Notes: generated by a model from the sequence alone, not told the origin. DNA of 64,000 bases from JBAVVD01 sp049697115 (GCA_049697115.1 JBAVVD010000029.1:1-64000), one strand, 5' to 3'. Positions 33,908-42,440 are shown, counted from the stretch's first letter. Numbers and translations: made by a program.

Positions 33908-35251
33908 ATGGCCAAGATCAAAATTCTCGTCGTTGAAGATGAAAGCCTTGTGGCTAAAGATATACAGAATATGTTAAGAGTCCTGGACTATGAAGTCCTC
34001 GACGTCGTCTCGACCGGTGAACAGGCGATCGAGCTGGCTGGAAAAGAACTGCCGGACTTGGTCTTGATGGACATCGTCCTCAAGGGGGAGGTTGACGGCA
34101 TAGTGGCTGCAGAAAAAATCTGGGAGAATTATGGAATCCCCGTTGTCTATCTCACCGCCTATACGGACGAGACCACCCTGCAACGGGCCAAGGTCACCGA
34201 GCCCTTTGGGTATATCCTAAAGCCTTTCGATGAACGGGAACTGCAAACGACCATCGAGATGGCCTTCTACAAGTCAGGGATGGACAAGAAACTGAGAGAA
34301 AGAGAGGAATGGCTGGCGACGATCCTCAAGAGTATCGGCGACGGTGTGATCGCCACTGACACAAAAGGCCTGATCTCCTTCATGAATCCTCTCGCGGAAA
34401 AATTGACAGGATGGGAACAGGGAGAAGCCCTGAAGAAATTTCTCAAAGATATCTTTAAACTAATCCCTGATAGAGGCGTTCCTAAGAGGACTGAAACCAA
34501 TGACCTTGAAGAAGGCCTGCTAAAGGCGAAAACCGGAGATTCGATCTCCATCGAAAAATCGATCTCTCCCATACAGACTAGAAAAGGGGCTTCGATCGGC
34601 AGTGTTCTCGTCTTCCGCGATATCACGCTCAGGAAAAAGGCCGAAGAGCAGCTCAAACAAAGCTTTGAAAAACTTCATAAGGCTCTGGCCGGAACCATTC
34701 AAGCCATCGCCCTGACCATCGAAATGAGGGATCCCTACACGGCCGGACATCAACGCCGGGTCAGCCGGCTTTGCGCCGCTATCTCCAGGGAGATGGGCCT
34801 TTCGGAAGACGCCATCGAGGGAATTCGCATGGCCGGAGAAATTCACGACATTGGCAAGATTTACGTCCCATCCGAAATCCTCAGCAAGCCGGGGCAGATT
34901 ACAGAAATTGAGTATTCCATCATCAAAACTCACCCCCAAGTGGGTTATGATATCCTCAAGACCGTAGAATTTCCCTGGCCCATCGCACAAATCGTCTACC
35001 AGCATCACGAGCGGTTAAACGGTTCAGGATATCCCTTGAAACTCAAAGGGGAAAAAATACTCCTTGAAGCGAGAATCATGAGTGTGGCCGATGTGGTTGA
35101 GGCCATGTCTTCCCATCGGCCTTACAGGCCCTCTCATGGCATTGATAAAGCCCTCGAGGAAATCATAATAAACAGAAGCACTCTCTACGACCCAAAAGTC
35201 GTTGACATCTGTGTCCATCTCTTCAAAGAAAAAAAGTTTTCCTTTGAATAA
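33908..35251 (+). CDS. Response regulator REC-PAS-HD-GYP, c-di-GMP phosphodiesterase
   Basis: The 447-residue protein has a receiver (Asp in LVLMDIVLKGE), a PAS domain (about 137-255) and an HD-GYP domain (about 265-440). The HD pair is in IHDIGKIYVPSEIL, and the defining HHERLNGSGYP and MSVADVVEAMSSHRPYR motifs are intact. It should hydrolyse c-di-GMP. With the degenerate GGDEF regulator at 26106 it suggests that this island controls, or once controlled, c-di-GMP levels. The receiver is close in sequence to those at 26106 and 30495. Confidence 0.92.
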   Translation: MAKIKILVVEDESLVAKDIQNMLRVLDYEVLDVVSTGEQAIELAGKELPDLVLMDIVLKGEVDGIVAAEKIWENYGIPVVYLTAYTDETTLQRAKVTEPFGYILKPFDERELQTTIEMAFYKSGMDKKLREREEWLATILKSIGDGVIATDTKGLISFMNPLAEKLTGWEQGEALKKFLKDIFKLIPDRGVPKRTETNDLEEGLLKAKTGDSISIEKSISPIQTRKGASIGSVLVFRDITLRKKAEEQLKQSFEKLHKALAGTIQAIALTIEMRDPYTAGHQRRVSRLCAAISREMGLSEDAIEGIRMAGEIHDIGKIYVPSEILSKPGQITEIEYSIIKTHPQVGYDILKTVEFPWPIAQIVYQHHERLNGSGYPLKLKGEKILLEARIMSVADVVEAMSSHRPYRPSHGIDKALEEIIINRSTLYDPKVVDICVHLFKEKKFSFE

Positions 35252-35435
35252 GCCGGTTTCCTTTCTTTGGCTTGCGGCCGTCGCCTTCCTCGCCGCCGGC
35301 GGCTTTGCCGCTTTTATTTATCTCTTTGCCTTCAACATCAATCTCTACTGGATGATCCTATCTCCCATCATTCTTGCCCTCTACCAAGCTCCGGCCATTT
35401 ATTTATTTTGGTTGTGGAAGAGGAAAAGAAAATAG
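35211..35435 (+). CDS. Small two-helix membrane protein
   Basis: No family is recognised. The frame overlaps the end of the HD-GYP gene. Start choices are GTG 35211 (74 residues) or TTG 35244 (63 residues, overlapping the upstream stop); neither has a clear ribosome site. Two hydrophobic helices are evident (SFLWLAAVAFLAAGGFAAFI and MILSPIILALYQAPAIYLF), with a basic KRKRK end that would stay in the cytoplasm. It may be coupled to HD-GYP expression. Confidence 0.5.
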   Translation: MSISSKKKSFPLNKPVSFLWLAAVAFLAAGGFAAFIYLFAFNINLYWMILSPIILALYQAPAIYLFWLWKRKRK

Positions 35436-35490
35436 CTCCACCTTTCTACCTTCATTCAGATTTCCCAAAGCCTGCCGGCAGAATGGAGCA

Positions 35491-35565
35491 CGCCCCCGAC
35501 GGGATTTGAACCCGTGTTGCCGCCTTGAAAGGGCGATGTCCTAGACCTGGCTAGACGACAGGGGC
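35491..35565 (-). tRNA. tRNA-Glu (anticodon TTC)
   Basis: On the minus strand: acceptor GCCCCTG/CGGGGGC, anticodon loop CTTTCAA, T arm ACGGGTTCAAATCCCGT. CCA is not encoded. It is downstream of tRNA-Lys in the same transcript. Confidence 0.95.
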
Positions 35566-35573
35566 AGGAAACG

Positions 35574-35645
35574 TGAGCCGTGCTGGACTCGAACCAGCGA
35601 CACCCGGCTTAAAAGGCCGGTGCTCTCCCTCTGAGCTAACGGCCC
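35574..35645 (-). tRNA. tRNA-Lys (anticodon TTT)
   Basis: On the minus strand: acceptor GGGCCGT/ACGGCTC, D arm GCTCAGAGGGAGAGC, anticodon loop CTTTTAA, T arm GCTGGTTCGAGTCCAGC. CCA is not encoded, unlike tRNA-Val in this window. Confidence 0.95.
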
Positions 35646-35663
35646 CCAAAAAATAAATTCCTA

Positions 35664-35692
35664 TTTATATAGAAAACTACAAAAAGAGTCAA
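35664..35692 (-). promoter_or_regulatory. Promoter for tRNA-Lys/tRNA-Glu
   Basis: On the minus strand TTGACT (35692-35687), 17 bp, TATAAA (35669-35664), about 20 nt before tRNA-Lys. Confidence 0.8.
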
Positions 35693-35774
35693 TCACAACT
35701 TTTTATAGAGCGGCTCATCAATGATTCCCTTCCCCTTTTGGAAAAGGAATCGAGGAAGGATCCGACAAGACCTT

Positions 35775-36470
35775 TTAGCTAATCTGTTCCGTCTTAACAA
35801 TGACCCATCGACCGCGGCGGTTGAGGTTCAATACTTCATCCCTGAGATTGAACATTCTCAAATAGAATTTATATTTCTTGGTCTCGCCCTCTTTTATCTT
35901 AATCTCAACCTCAACTTCCTTGGAATGAACGTCTCCATTCAGCTCGCGGACATTCGGCAATTCCCCGGCGCCCAGAGAAAAAGTGGTTATTTCCTCTTCT
36001 TTGGCTGCGGATGATTTGGCCTCATTGTATTCTTTGATGTAATCATTATGGATCTGGCGCTCTTCGTCATATTTCGCTTGAGTCTCCTCCACTTTCTTCC
36101 TGGCCGCAGCCCTGGCGGCAGCTGTGCGGGCATCACTCAATTCCGCTTTGGCTAAATTCAAAGCGTCCTGGGCATCCAATGTGGGCGTGACGTGTTCATC
36201 CATCTTCTTTTTCAACGCCTGTTCCTTCTGATCCATTTCCGGCAAAGTTGCGGCTTCGATTTTCTCCTCACTGACGTTGGTAATTTGCCAGTCATCGAAT
36301 TCTATCGAAATCGGGTCTATGGCAATGGTCGACATGGTCGTCACATCTTTTAAGGTGATCGCATTAAAGTATCTTTTTAACAGCGATTCTTCGGGACGAG
36401 ATTTGCAGCTGTGCATGGCAAAGAAGACAAGAATTGATCCTAAGATGATAAGGCCTTTTCTCCTCATCAT
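35775..36470 (-). CDS. Putative lipoprotein with coiled-coil region
   Basis: I recognise no family. From the ATG at 36470 (or 36467; AAGGAGG lies directly upstream) the 231-residue protein begins with a basic n-region and a hydrophobic core (GLIILGSILVFFAMHSC). The AMHSC end is an imperfect lipobox, so lipid attachment at that Cys is plausible. Residues about 80-145 are Ala/Glu/Lys-rich and likely coiled coil. The C-terminal part has a beta-like domain ending GRWVIVKTEQIS. Location is probably the periplasm or outer membrane; the role is unknown. Confidence 0.6.
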   Translation of the reverse strand: MMRRKGLIILGSILVFFAMHSCKSRPEESLLKRYFNAITLKDVTTMSTIAIDPISIEFDDWQITNVSEEKIEAATLPEMDQKEQALKKKMDEHVTPTLDAQDALNLAKAELSDARTAAARAAARKKVEETQAKYDEERQIHNDYIKEYNEAKSSAAKEEEITTFSLGAGELPNVRELNGDVHSKEVEVEIKIKEGETKKYKFYLRMFNLRDEVLNLNRRGRWVIVKTEQIS

Positions 36471-36632
36471 TCCTCCTTTCAGTGGAATCCTCATTTATTA
36501 TTGTAAATTCTACTTTTATTTCAACCAAAAAAGCAAGCGTTTCGGTCATCCGAACAGAAAATTCACTAGTACCGCGAGAATTATAAAAAAGATCTTCAGG
36601 AAAATCAATTTTCATTTTTTCATTGTTTGATG

Positions 36633-36661
36633 TTGACAAATTCAATTTTTATCAATAAAAT
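36633..36661 (+). promoter_or_regulatory. Strong promoter for the hdr-nuo-mvh operon
   Basis: TTGACA (36633-36638), 17 bp, TAAAAT (36656-36661). Start predicted near 36668, leaving an untranslated leader of about 240 nt before the first gene. Confidence 0.8.
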
Positions 36662-36666
36662 TTAAC

Positions 36667-36773
36667 GTAATTATAAGGCATTCTTTATTTATCCTATAAT
36701 TACAATAGTCTTTTATTGATGCAGGAAAAATTATGATGTTTCAACTCCACCTTACCTGACGTCTTATAATTAC
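36667..36773 (+). promoter_or_regulatory. AT-rich leader with repeated TATAATTAC motif
   Basis: GTAATTATA (36667-36675) and TATAATTAC (36695-36703) are inverted copies able to form a hairpin at the start of the leader. A third copy, TATAATTAC, lies at 36765-36773. They may be an operator or a leader structure. The rest of the leader to 36890 shows nothing I recognise, and no known riboswitch class fits. Confidence 0.45.
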
Positions 36774-36908
36774 AAAAATTGTTTGTTACAGAATGCATTT
36801 TATGGAATTCTGGATCATCGTCAGGATAAGCCAATATCTTCCCTATCTTTCTATTCCAGTTAATCCACTCTCTCGATATTTTTCATAAATTTACAAAAAG
36901 GAGGATCT

Positions 36909-37490
36909 ATGGAAATCCAGAGAAAGGTCAAATATGAAGAAGAATTAGACCCTGGTTTTTTGGACGAAATCAAAGAAATGTCCGGCTGCGACGAAATTGA
37001 CCAGTGTATCCAGTGCGGAACCTGCAGCAGTTCCTGCCCGATGTCGGTCTACATGGATTATCCACCGAGAAAAATTATCGCCATGATAAAAAGTGGCTTC
37101 AAAGAAGAAGCCCTTAAAAGCTTCACCATCTGGCTCTGCCCCTCCTGTTACACTTGTCAGGTTCGTTGTCCGGCCAAGATCAAGATTACCGATGTTATGT
37201 ATGCCCTCAAAAGGAAGGCCATTCGAGAACGGCTCTTCCCGTCGCGGTTCGCCATCCCCGTATTGGACAAAGAAATGTCCCGAATGATTTCTAAATATGG
37301 CCGAAGCTCTGAACTCTGGCTGCTCGTGAATCTTTACCTCAAATCCCGGAATCCCTTTGGCATGCTGAAAATGGCTCCCCTGGGTCTGAAATTGATCAGA
37401 ACAGGTCGGATGTCCATCAAAAGAGAATCCATAAAAAATAAAAAACAGCTCCGGTTTCTTTTAAAAGCCATAAAGGAGGAATCCGCATGA
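36909..37490 (+). CDS. hdrC: HdrC-like heterodisulfide reductase subunit C
   Basis: The 193-residue protein has two [4Fe-4S] motifs, CIQCGTCSSSCP (near 35-46) and CPSCYTCQVRCP (near 78-89), in the HdrC arrangement. In methanogens HdrC passes electrons from HdrA to HdrB; in bacteria Hdr complexes reduce other acceptors. It is the first gene of the operon, with GGAGG upstream and a 4-nt overlap into hdrB. The C-terminal 100 residues are basic and helical and lack further clusters. Confidence 0.9.
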   Translation: MEIQRKVKYEEELDPGFLDEIKEMSGCDEIDQCIQCGTCSSSCPMSVYMDYPPRKIIAMIKSGFKEEALKSFTIWLCPSCYTCQVRCPAKIKITDVMYALKRKAIRERLFPSRFAIPVLDKEMSRMISKYGRSSELWLLVNLYLKSRNPFGMLKMAPLGLKLIRTGRMSIKRESIKNKKQLRFLLKAIKEESA

Positions 37491-38374
37491 ACGGTTATAT
37501 CTATTACCCCGGTTGTTCCCTAAAAGGAAACTCGAAGCCCTATGAAGAATCCATCCTTCCTGTATTCAAAGAAGTCGGTATGCCTCTGGAAGAGCTGGAA
37601 GACTGGAATTGCTGCGGCGCCACCGCCTATTTTTCTGTAGACGATACGATGGCGGCCGCGATCTGCGGACGCAACCTCTCCCTGGCTGAAAAAACGGGAA
37701 GGAACATCCTCGCGCCCTGCGCGGGATGCTATCTGACATTAAAAAAATCGAATTTATTCCTGAGCAGCGCCCAGCCCAAAGCAGCAAAAATTCTGAAAGA
37801 TTTAAAAAGCGCCGGTTGTGAATATCAGGGAAAAGTCGAAGTCAAACACCCTCTGGAAGTGCTGTTTCAAGTCGTCGGCCTGGACACAATCAAGGAAAAA
37901 GTATGCCGGAAACTCAGCGGCCTTAAAGTGGCCTGCTATTACGGATGCCAGCTGGTCCGGCCTTTCACGGACTTTGATGACCCGGACTACCCGATGACTC
38001 TCGACCGGTTGATGGAAGCCATTGGAGCTGAAGCGGTGGACTTCTCGTGCAAGACCCGCTGCTGTGGAGGCTCCTTGACAGGCACAATCGAAGAAGTGGG
38101 CTTGAGATTGAACTACATTCTCCTCAAGGAAGCGAAAAGAAAGGGCGCTGACTTGATCACCACCATCTGCCCTCTTTGTCAGTTCAATCTGGAATTCGCC
38201 CAGGACAAAATCGTAAAAAAATTCAAAGAGGATGTCCGTATGCCCGTCCTCTATTTCAGTCAGTTGCTGGGCCTGGCTTTTGGCATTTCCAAGGAAGACC
38301 TGGGATTCTCCCGTTCCATCATATCTTTAAAATCATTTTGGAAGAAAATCGGAAATGGAGGGACCTATGAATAA
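37487..38374 (+). CDS. hdrB: HdrB-like heterodisulfide reductase subunit B
   Basis: The 295-residue protein has two CCG domains. The first has YYPGCSLKG, then WNCCGATAYF and CAGCYLTLKK. The second has CYYGCQLVRP, then TRCCGGSLTG and CPLCQFNLEF. These cysteine sets hold the non-cubane [4Fe-4S] clusters that cleave heterodisulfide in methanogens. The bacterial acceptor is unknown. It overlaps hdrC by 4 nt and the HdrA N-terminal gene by 8 nt. Confidence 0.92.
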   Translation: MNGYIYYPGCSLKGNSKPYEESILPVFKEVGMPLEELEDWNCCGATAYFSVDDTMAAAICGRNLSLAEKTGRNILAPCAGCYLTLKKSNLFLSSAQPKAAKILKDLKSAGCEYQGKVEVKHPLEVLFQVVGLDTIKEKVCRKLSGLKVACYYGCQLVRPFTDFDDPDYPMTLDRLMEAIGAEAVDFSCKTRCCGGSLTGTIEEVGLRLNYILLKEAKRKGADLITTICPLCQFNLEFAQDKIVKKFKEDVRMPVLYFSQLLGLAFGISKEDLGFSRSIISLKSFWKKIGNGGTYE

Positions 38375-39230
38375 AAACGGACAGCCGAGAATAGGTGTCT
38401 TTGTCTGCCACTGCGGAACCAACATTGCTGGAAAAGTCAACGTCTCCGAAGTCATTGAATTTGCCTCAAAGCTGGATGATGTGGTGGTGGCCAAAGAATA
38501 TAAATTCATGTGTTCTGATCCCGGCCAGGAACTCATCAAACAGAGCATCAAAGACCTCAACCTGAATCGCGTCGTCGTCGCTTCCTGCTCGCCGCTGATG
38601 CACGAGCCCACGTTCAGGGGAGTGACATCGGAAGGTGGGCTGAATCCCTTCTATTTTCAGATGTCGAACATTCGTGAGCAGGTTTCCTGGGTCACCCCGG
38701 AGCCGAAAAACGCCACAAAAAAAGCAAAAGCGCTCATCTCTGCCGCGGTCCGCAGGGTGGCTCTCCATGACCCTCTGACCAAAAAAGAAGTCCCCGTCAG
38801 GTCAGAAATCCTTATTGTCGGAGGGGGCATCGCCGGTATCCACGCCGCGCTCACCTACGCTAAATCAGGGAAAAAAGTCTATCTGGTCGAAAAGCAGCCG
38901 TCCATCGGCGGACACATGGCACTCCTTGATAAAACCTTTCCGACGCTCGATTGCTCGGCCTGTATTCTCACGCCGAAGATGAGCGAAGTCGGAAAACATC
39001 CCAATATCGAACTCCTGACCTGGAGCGAGGTCAAAGAGATTTCCGGTTACGTGGGAAACTTCAAGGCCAAAATCAAAAAAAAGGCGCGCTATGTGGAGAT
39101 TGACAAATGCAACGGTTGCGGCGCCTGCTGGGAGAACTGTCCCACAACCATTACTCCGTCGGAAAGAACCATTCGCAAAGGGGACATCCTCATCAAAAGG
39201 ATCGAGAAAGTCCACTCAAATGAGGCTTGA
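38367..39230 (+). CDS. N-terminal half of HdrA, as a separate gene
   Basis: HdrA is normally about 650 residues and holds the bifurcating FAD. This 287-residue protein matches only its first half: the N-terminal domain (IGVFVCHCGTNIAG, EYKFMCSDPGQELI, VVVASCSPLMHEPTFR), the FAD-binding Rossmann start (ILIVGGGIAGIHAALTYA, near 150), DCSACILTPKM, and the first cluster of the inserted ferredoxin (CNGCGACWENCP, near 247-258). It then stops. The missing half is found at 45711-47468, fused to another protein. The ATG at 38367 has GGAGGG upstream. No frameshift explains the stop, since a different gene follows. Confidence 0.88.
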   Translation: MNKNGQPRIGVFVCHCGTNIAGKVNVSEVIEFASKLDDVVVAKEYKFMCSDPGQELIKQSIKDLNLNRVVVASCSPLMHEPTFRGVTSEGGLNPFYFQMSNIREQVSWVTPEPKNATKKAKALISAAVRRVALHDPLTKKEVPVRSEILIVGGGIAGIHAALTYAKSGKKVYLVEKQPSIGGHMALLDKTFPTLDCSACILTPKMSEVGKHPNIELLTWSEVKEISGYVGNFKAKIKKKARYVEIDKCNGCGACWENCPTTITPSERTIRKGDILIKRIEKVHSNEA

Positions 39231-39582
39231 TAAAATCCAACGCCTTCTTCAGGCCAATATCATCTGGGGAAGCGAACAACATCTGGAGCTTGAAATTGCA
39301 TGCGCCTGCGCCTCTGATTTAATGAGCGATGTTCTTGCTTTCGGCAAGCCCGGCCAGCTTCTTCTGACAGGCCTGAGCAACGCCCAGTCCGTCCGAACAG
39401 CCGACATCGTCGAAGCGAAAGCCGTTGTTTATGTTCGAGGCAAGAAGCCGGATCGTGAAGGCTTGGAACTCGCCATAAAAAAGGGAATCCCTATTCTTTC
39501 TACAAATTACATGATGTATGAAGCCTGCGGACTCCTCTATAAGCACGGCCTTCAGGGAACTATGGAAACTCCAATAAAATAG
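39220..39582 (+). CDS. DRTGG domain protein (first copy)
   Basis: The 120-residue protein resembles the small DRTGG-domain proteins found beside hydrogenase and phosphotransacetylase genes. VLAFGKPGQLLLTGLSNAQS and IPILSTNYMMYEACGLLY are the recognisable blocks. The domain is thought to bind nucleotide or act in regulation; no catalysis is known. The start overlaps the HdrA half by 11 nt. A paralogue lies at 41354, on the other side of the H-cluster-like gene. Confidence 0.7.
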   Translation: MRLDKIQRLLQANIIWGSEQHLELEIACACASDLMSDVLAFGKPGQLLLTGLSNAQSVRTADIVEAKAVVYVRGKKPDREGLELAIKKGIPILSTNYMMYEACGLLYKHGLQGTMETPIK

Positions 39583-39584
39583 TA

Positions 39585-40034
39585 ATGGGTGATAAAAGTG
39601 TACTTGTACAAACCTTTGAGATTATCGGAGGAAATTTCAGCCGTGCCGGAAACGTCTCCACCCAAGTTAAAGAAATTCTTCAGGAGCTCGGGATTGATTC
39701 CTCCATCATCCGCCGGGCAGCCATTGCCACCTATGAGGCAGAGATGAATGTCGTTATGTATGCCACAAAAGGTGAACTCACCCTCGCTCTCACTCCTTCA
39801 AAAATGACAATTCAGGCCGAAGACATCGGACAGGGAATTGAGGACATAGAGCTCGCCATGCAGGAGGGATTCTCCACGGCCACCCAAGAAATGCGGGAGA
39901 TGGGATTCGGGGCGGGAATGGGCCTCCCCAATATTAAAAAAAATGCCGATACATTTGAGATTCATTCCGCTGTGGGCAAGGGCACATCACTCCTCATATG
40001 TTTTGACCTCGATAAAAGGAAAAAAGAGAGTTAA
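39585..40034 (+). CDS. RsbW/RsbT-like GHKL ATPase, anti-sigma-type kinase
   Basis: The 149-residue protein is a single GHKL ATP-binding domain: the N box around ATYEAEMNVVMYAT, the G1 box AEDIGQGIEDIE, and the G2 box GFGAGMGLPNIKKNAD. Such proteins act as serine kinases or switches controlling a partner, as in the RsbW/RsbT and SpoIIAB group. It lies 2 nt after the first DRTGG gene and abuts the H-cluster-like gene, so it probably regulates hydrogenase-related functions. Its substrate is not evident. Confidence 0.82.
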   Translation: MGDKSVLVQTFEIIGGNFSRAGNVSTQVKEILQELGIDSSIIRRAAIATYEAEMNVVMYATKGELTLALTPSKMTIQAEDIGQGIEDIELAMQEGFSTATQEMREMGFGAGMGLPNIKKNADTFEIHSAVGKGTSLLICFDLDKRKKES

Positions 40035-41357
40035 ATGAGCCGCTATTTTCATTCCATCCGCATCGACGCCAATAAGTGCGAAGGGCGGATGAGGTGCATG
40101 CGGATCTGCCCCACCCAGGCCATCCGGGTCAGGGACGGCAAGGCCTCCATCCTCGAAGAGAAATGCATCGACTGCGGCGAATGCATCAACGTATGCCCCA
40201 ACTCCGCCATCATTCCCTTGACCGATCCATTCGGCGAGTTGACAAAATTCCGCCATACGGTTGCCATTCCCTCTCCGGCGCTCTATGCTCAATTCGGCCG
40301 AGAAATCCTGCCTGATCGAATTCTGGCGGGATTGAAAAAAATCGGTTTCGACGACGCCTACGACCTGGCTTTTGCCTGCGGAGAAGTGAGCTTCGCCATC
40401 CAGGAGTATCTCAGGGACTATAAAGGTCCCAAACCTCTGATTTCCAACGCCTGTCCAACGGTCGTCCGCTTAATCCAGGTCAGGTATCCGGACCTCATCG
40501 ACCTGATTATTCCGGTCGACAACCCGAGGGAAATTGCCGGGCGGGAAATTAAAAAGAAAAAAGCCAAGCAATTTGATCTGAGAGAGAGAGAGATCGGTAC
40601 CTTCTATCTGACTCCTTGTCCGGTGAAAATGATTTCCATCAAACAGCCTGCAGAAAAATGGAGATCCTATCTCGACGGGACCATTTCCATCTCAGATATC
40701 TACGGGCCCCTCCTCTCCGCCATGGAAAGCATTGAAAAGGAAAGCTACCGGAAGGCCCTGGAAAGCATCTGCATCCTGGGCCTCGGTTGGGCTGTGGTCG
40801 GCGGGATGTCCCGGACTTTAAGGTTGAGGAACTCCCTGGCTGTTTCCGGATTGACCGAGATCATAAAAGTCTTTGATGATATCGAGCGGGGAAAGCTGCG
40901 CAATATCGACTTCATCGAGGCGTATTCCTGCCTCCAGGGCTGCGTCGGCGGGTCCCTCACCATCGAAAATATTTACAGCTCTTATAATAAAATTCTTAAG
41001 TTCATCGAAACCCTGGAATTTGAAAAAATAAAAGCCTGCCCGGATATCCGCGAGGTCAGAAGGCTCTATAAGGAGAAATATTTCTTCATCGAAGGGAAAC
41101 TGGAACCTCGCCCGCTCAAGCCCCTGGATGAGAATCTGGCCAGGGCTATAAAAAAAAGAAAGGAAAAAGAAGGAATTTATGCCTCTTTGCCTAAGATTGA
41201 CTGCGGCGTCTGTGGGTCTCCCACATGCCTCACTTTTGCCGAAGATGTTATCAGAGGGGAGGCAAAGCTTATGGACTGCATTTTCAAAACTGTTTCCGCC
41301 GCCCATCCCCCCTCACCGCCCGCACTCAAGGCAAAGACAACAAGGAAAAACAAATGA
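40035..41357 (+). CDS. [FeFe]-hydrogenase-like H-cluster protein, possible H2 sensor
   Basis: The 440-residue protein has an N-terminal ferredoxin (residues 10-55), an [FeFe]-hydrogenase-type domain and a C-terminal FeS domain (CGVCGSPTCLTFAEDV near 394-409). H-cluster motifs are altered. L1 reads SNACP instead of TSCCP, so the proton-relay Cys is Ala. L2 is LTPCPVKM. L3 is YSCLQGCVGGS. The first ferredoxin motif is CEGRMRCMRICP, with Arg in place of one Cys. The Cys-to-Ala change is known in sensory HydS-type proteins. No HydE/F/G is in the window. It likely senses redox or H2 rather than producing it. Confidence 0.82.
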   Translation: MSRYFHSIRIDANKCEGRMRCMRICPTQAIRVRDGKASILEEKCIDCGECINVCPNSAIIPLTDPFGELTKFRHTVAIPSPALYAQFGREILPDRILAGLKKIGFDDAYDLAFACGEVSFAIQEYLRDYKGPKPLISNACPTVVRLIQVRYPDLIDLIIPVDNPREIAGREIKKKKAKQFDLREREIGTFYLTPCPVKMISIKQPAEKWRSYLDGTISISDIYGPLLSAMESIEKESYRKALESICILGLGWAVVGGMSRTLRLRNSLAVSGLTEIIKVFDDIERGKLRNIDFIEAYSCLQGCVGGSLTIENIYSSYNKILKFIETLEFEKIKACPDIREVRRLYKEKYFFIEGKLEPRPLKPLDENLARAIKKRKEKEGIYASLPKIDCGVCGSPTCLTFAEDVIRGEAKLMDCIFKTVSAAHPPSPPALKAKTTRKNK

Positions 41358-41695
41358 ACCTCAATGAAATTGTCGAAACACTCAAGCTTCAGGTCTTACA
41401 GGGGCAGGGCGAATTCAATGTCGAGGTCAGCAACGGCTATACAAGTGACCTGCTCAGCGATGTCATGGCCCACAGCCGAGAGAAAAATATCTGGATTACT
41501 CTTCAAATTCACCCGAATATCGTCGCCGTGGCTAAACTCAAAGACCTGGCCGCGATTCTCCTCGTCAACGACCGCAAACCCGACGCGGAGACGCTCAATA
41601 AGGCCAAGGAGGAGAACGTTCCCCTCCTTGGGACCAGGGATTCCGCCTTTGTCATTTCGGGAAAACTGTTTGAATTGATCGGAGGAAGAAAATAG
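41354..41695 (+). CDS. DRTGG domain protein (second copy)
   Basis: The 113-residue protein is a paralogue of 39220-39582. SDLLSDVMAHSREKNIWITL and IPLLGT-like (VPLLGTRDSAFVISGKLFEL) blocks align with the same regions there. The start overlaps the H-cluster-like gene by 4 nt, showing tight coupling. Function unknown; probably a regulatory nucleotide-binding domain. Confidence 0.7.
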   Translation: MNLNEIVETLKLQVLQGQGEFNVEVSNGYTSDLLSDVMAHSREKNIWITLQIHPNIVAVAKLKDLAAILLVNDRKPDAETLNKAKEENVPLLGTRDSAFVISGKLFELIGGRK

Positions 41696-41698
41696 TCC

Positions 41699-42430
41699 AT
41701 GCTGCACGCACTTAAAGCTGACCTGCACATCCACACCTGCCTTTCGCCCTGTGCCGATCTGGAAATGTCCCCCCGGAGCATCGCCGGCCAGGCAAAAATT
41801 AAAGAGATCGATATTCTCGGTATATGTGACCACAATTCGGCCGAGAATGTTCCAGCCCTGATGAAGGCCGCCCACAAGTGGGACATTCAGATCCTCCCTG
41901 GAATCGAAGTCACTTCCCAGGAAGAAGTTCATATTCTCGGCCTCTTTGAGGATCCGGAAAATGCCTTCCTTCTCCAGGATAAAATCTATGCCAATCTTCA
42001 CGGCGAAAACGATGAAAACGCCTTCGGGAGCCAGGTCGTCGTCAACCATAAAGGGGAAGTGCTTCGCTTCAATAAAAAGCTCCTCATCGGCGCTTCGACC
42101 CTCCCTCTGGAAGAAGTCATCGATACCATTCATTCCCTCGGGGGATTGGCTATAGCCTCCCACATTGACCGGGAAGGTTTCAGCATTATCGGCCAATTGG
42201 GATTTATTCCGGAGAATCTGAGTCTTGACGCCTTGGAAATATCCCCGCTGATGACGTATGAAGACGCCGCCAAAAAATTCAATCCTTCCTTTCCCCTGAC
42301 TTCCTCCTCTGACGCCCATTTTCTCAAAGACATCGGCCGCAGCACCACCACATTTTTCATCGCCGAGCGAACCTTACAGGAAATCAAGAAAGCTTTTTTG
42401 AATAAAGAAGGGAGAAAAATCATCCACTGA
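41699..42430 (+). CDS. PHP-domain phosphoesterase-like protein
   Basis: The 243-residue protein opens with the PHP metal motif KADLHIHTCLSPCADLEMSP. It continues with GICDHNSAENVPAL, ILPGIEVTSQEEVHILGLF, SHIDREGF and TSSSDAHFLKDIG. These supply the His/Asp metal ligands of a trinuclear phosphoesterase. Stand-alone PHP proteins of this kind recur next to hydrogenase sensor genes in anaerobes. The substrate is unknown and may be a nucleotide or a protein phosphate. Confidence 0.85.
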   Translation: MLHALKADLHIHTCLSPCADLEMSPRSIAGQAKIKEIDILGICDHNSAENVPALMKAAHKWDIQILPGIEVTSQEEVHILGLFEDPENAFLLQDKIYANLHGENDENAFGSQVVVNHKGEVLRFNKKLLIGASTLPLEEVIDTIHSLGGLAIASHIDREGFSIIGQLGFIPENLSLDALEISPLMTYEDAAKKFNPSFPLTSSSDAHFLKDIGRSTTTFFIAERTLQEIKKAFLNKEGRKIIH

Positions 42431-42440
42431 ACGGGAAAAA

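Noticed and set aside
38355..39230. Truncated HdrA as a frameshifted or degraded gene.
   Set aside because: The downstream frames encode an unrelated DRTGG gene, the 3' end overlaps it cleanly, and the missing half exists intact elsewhere in the operon.
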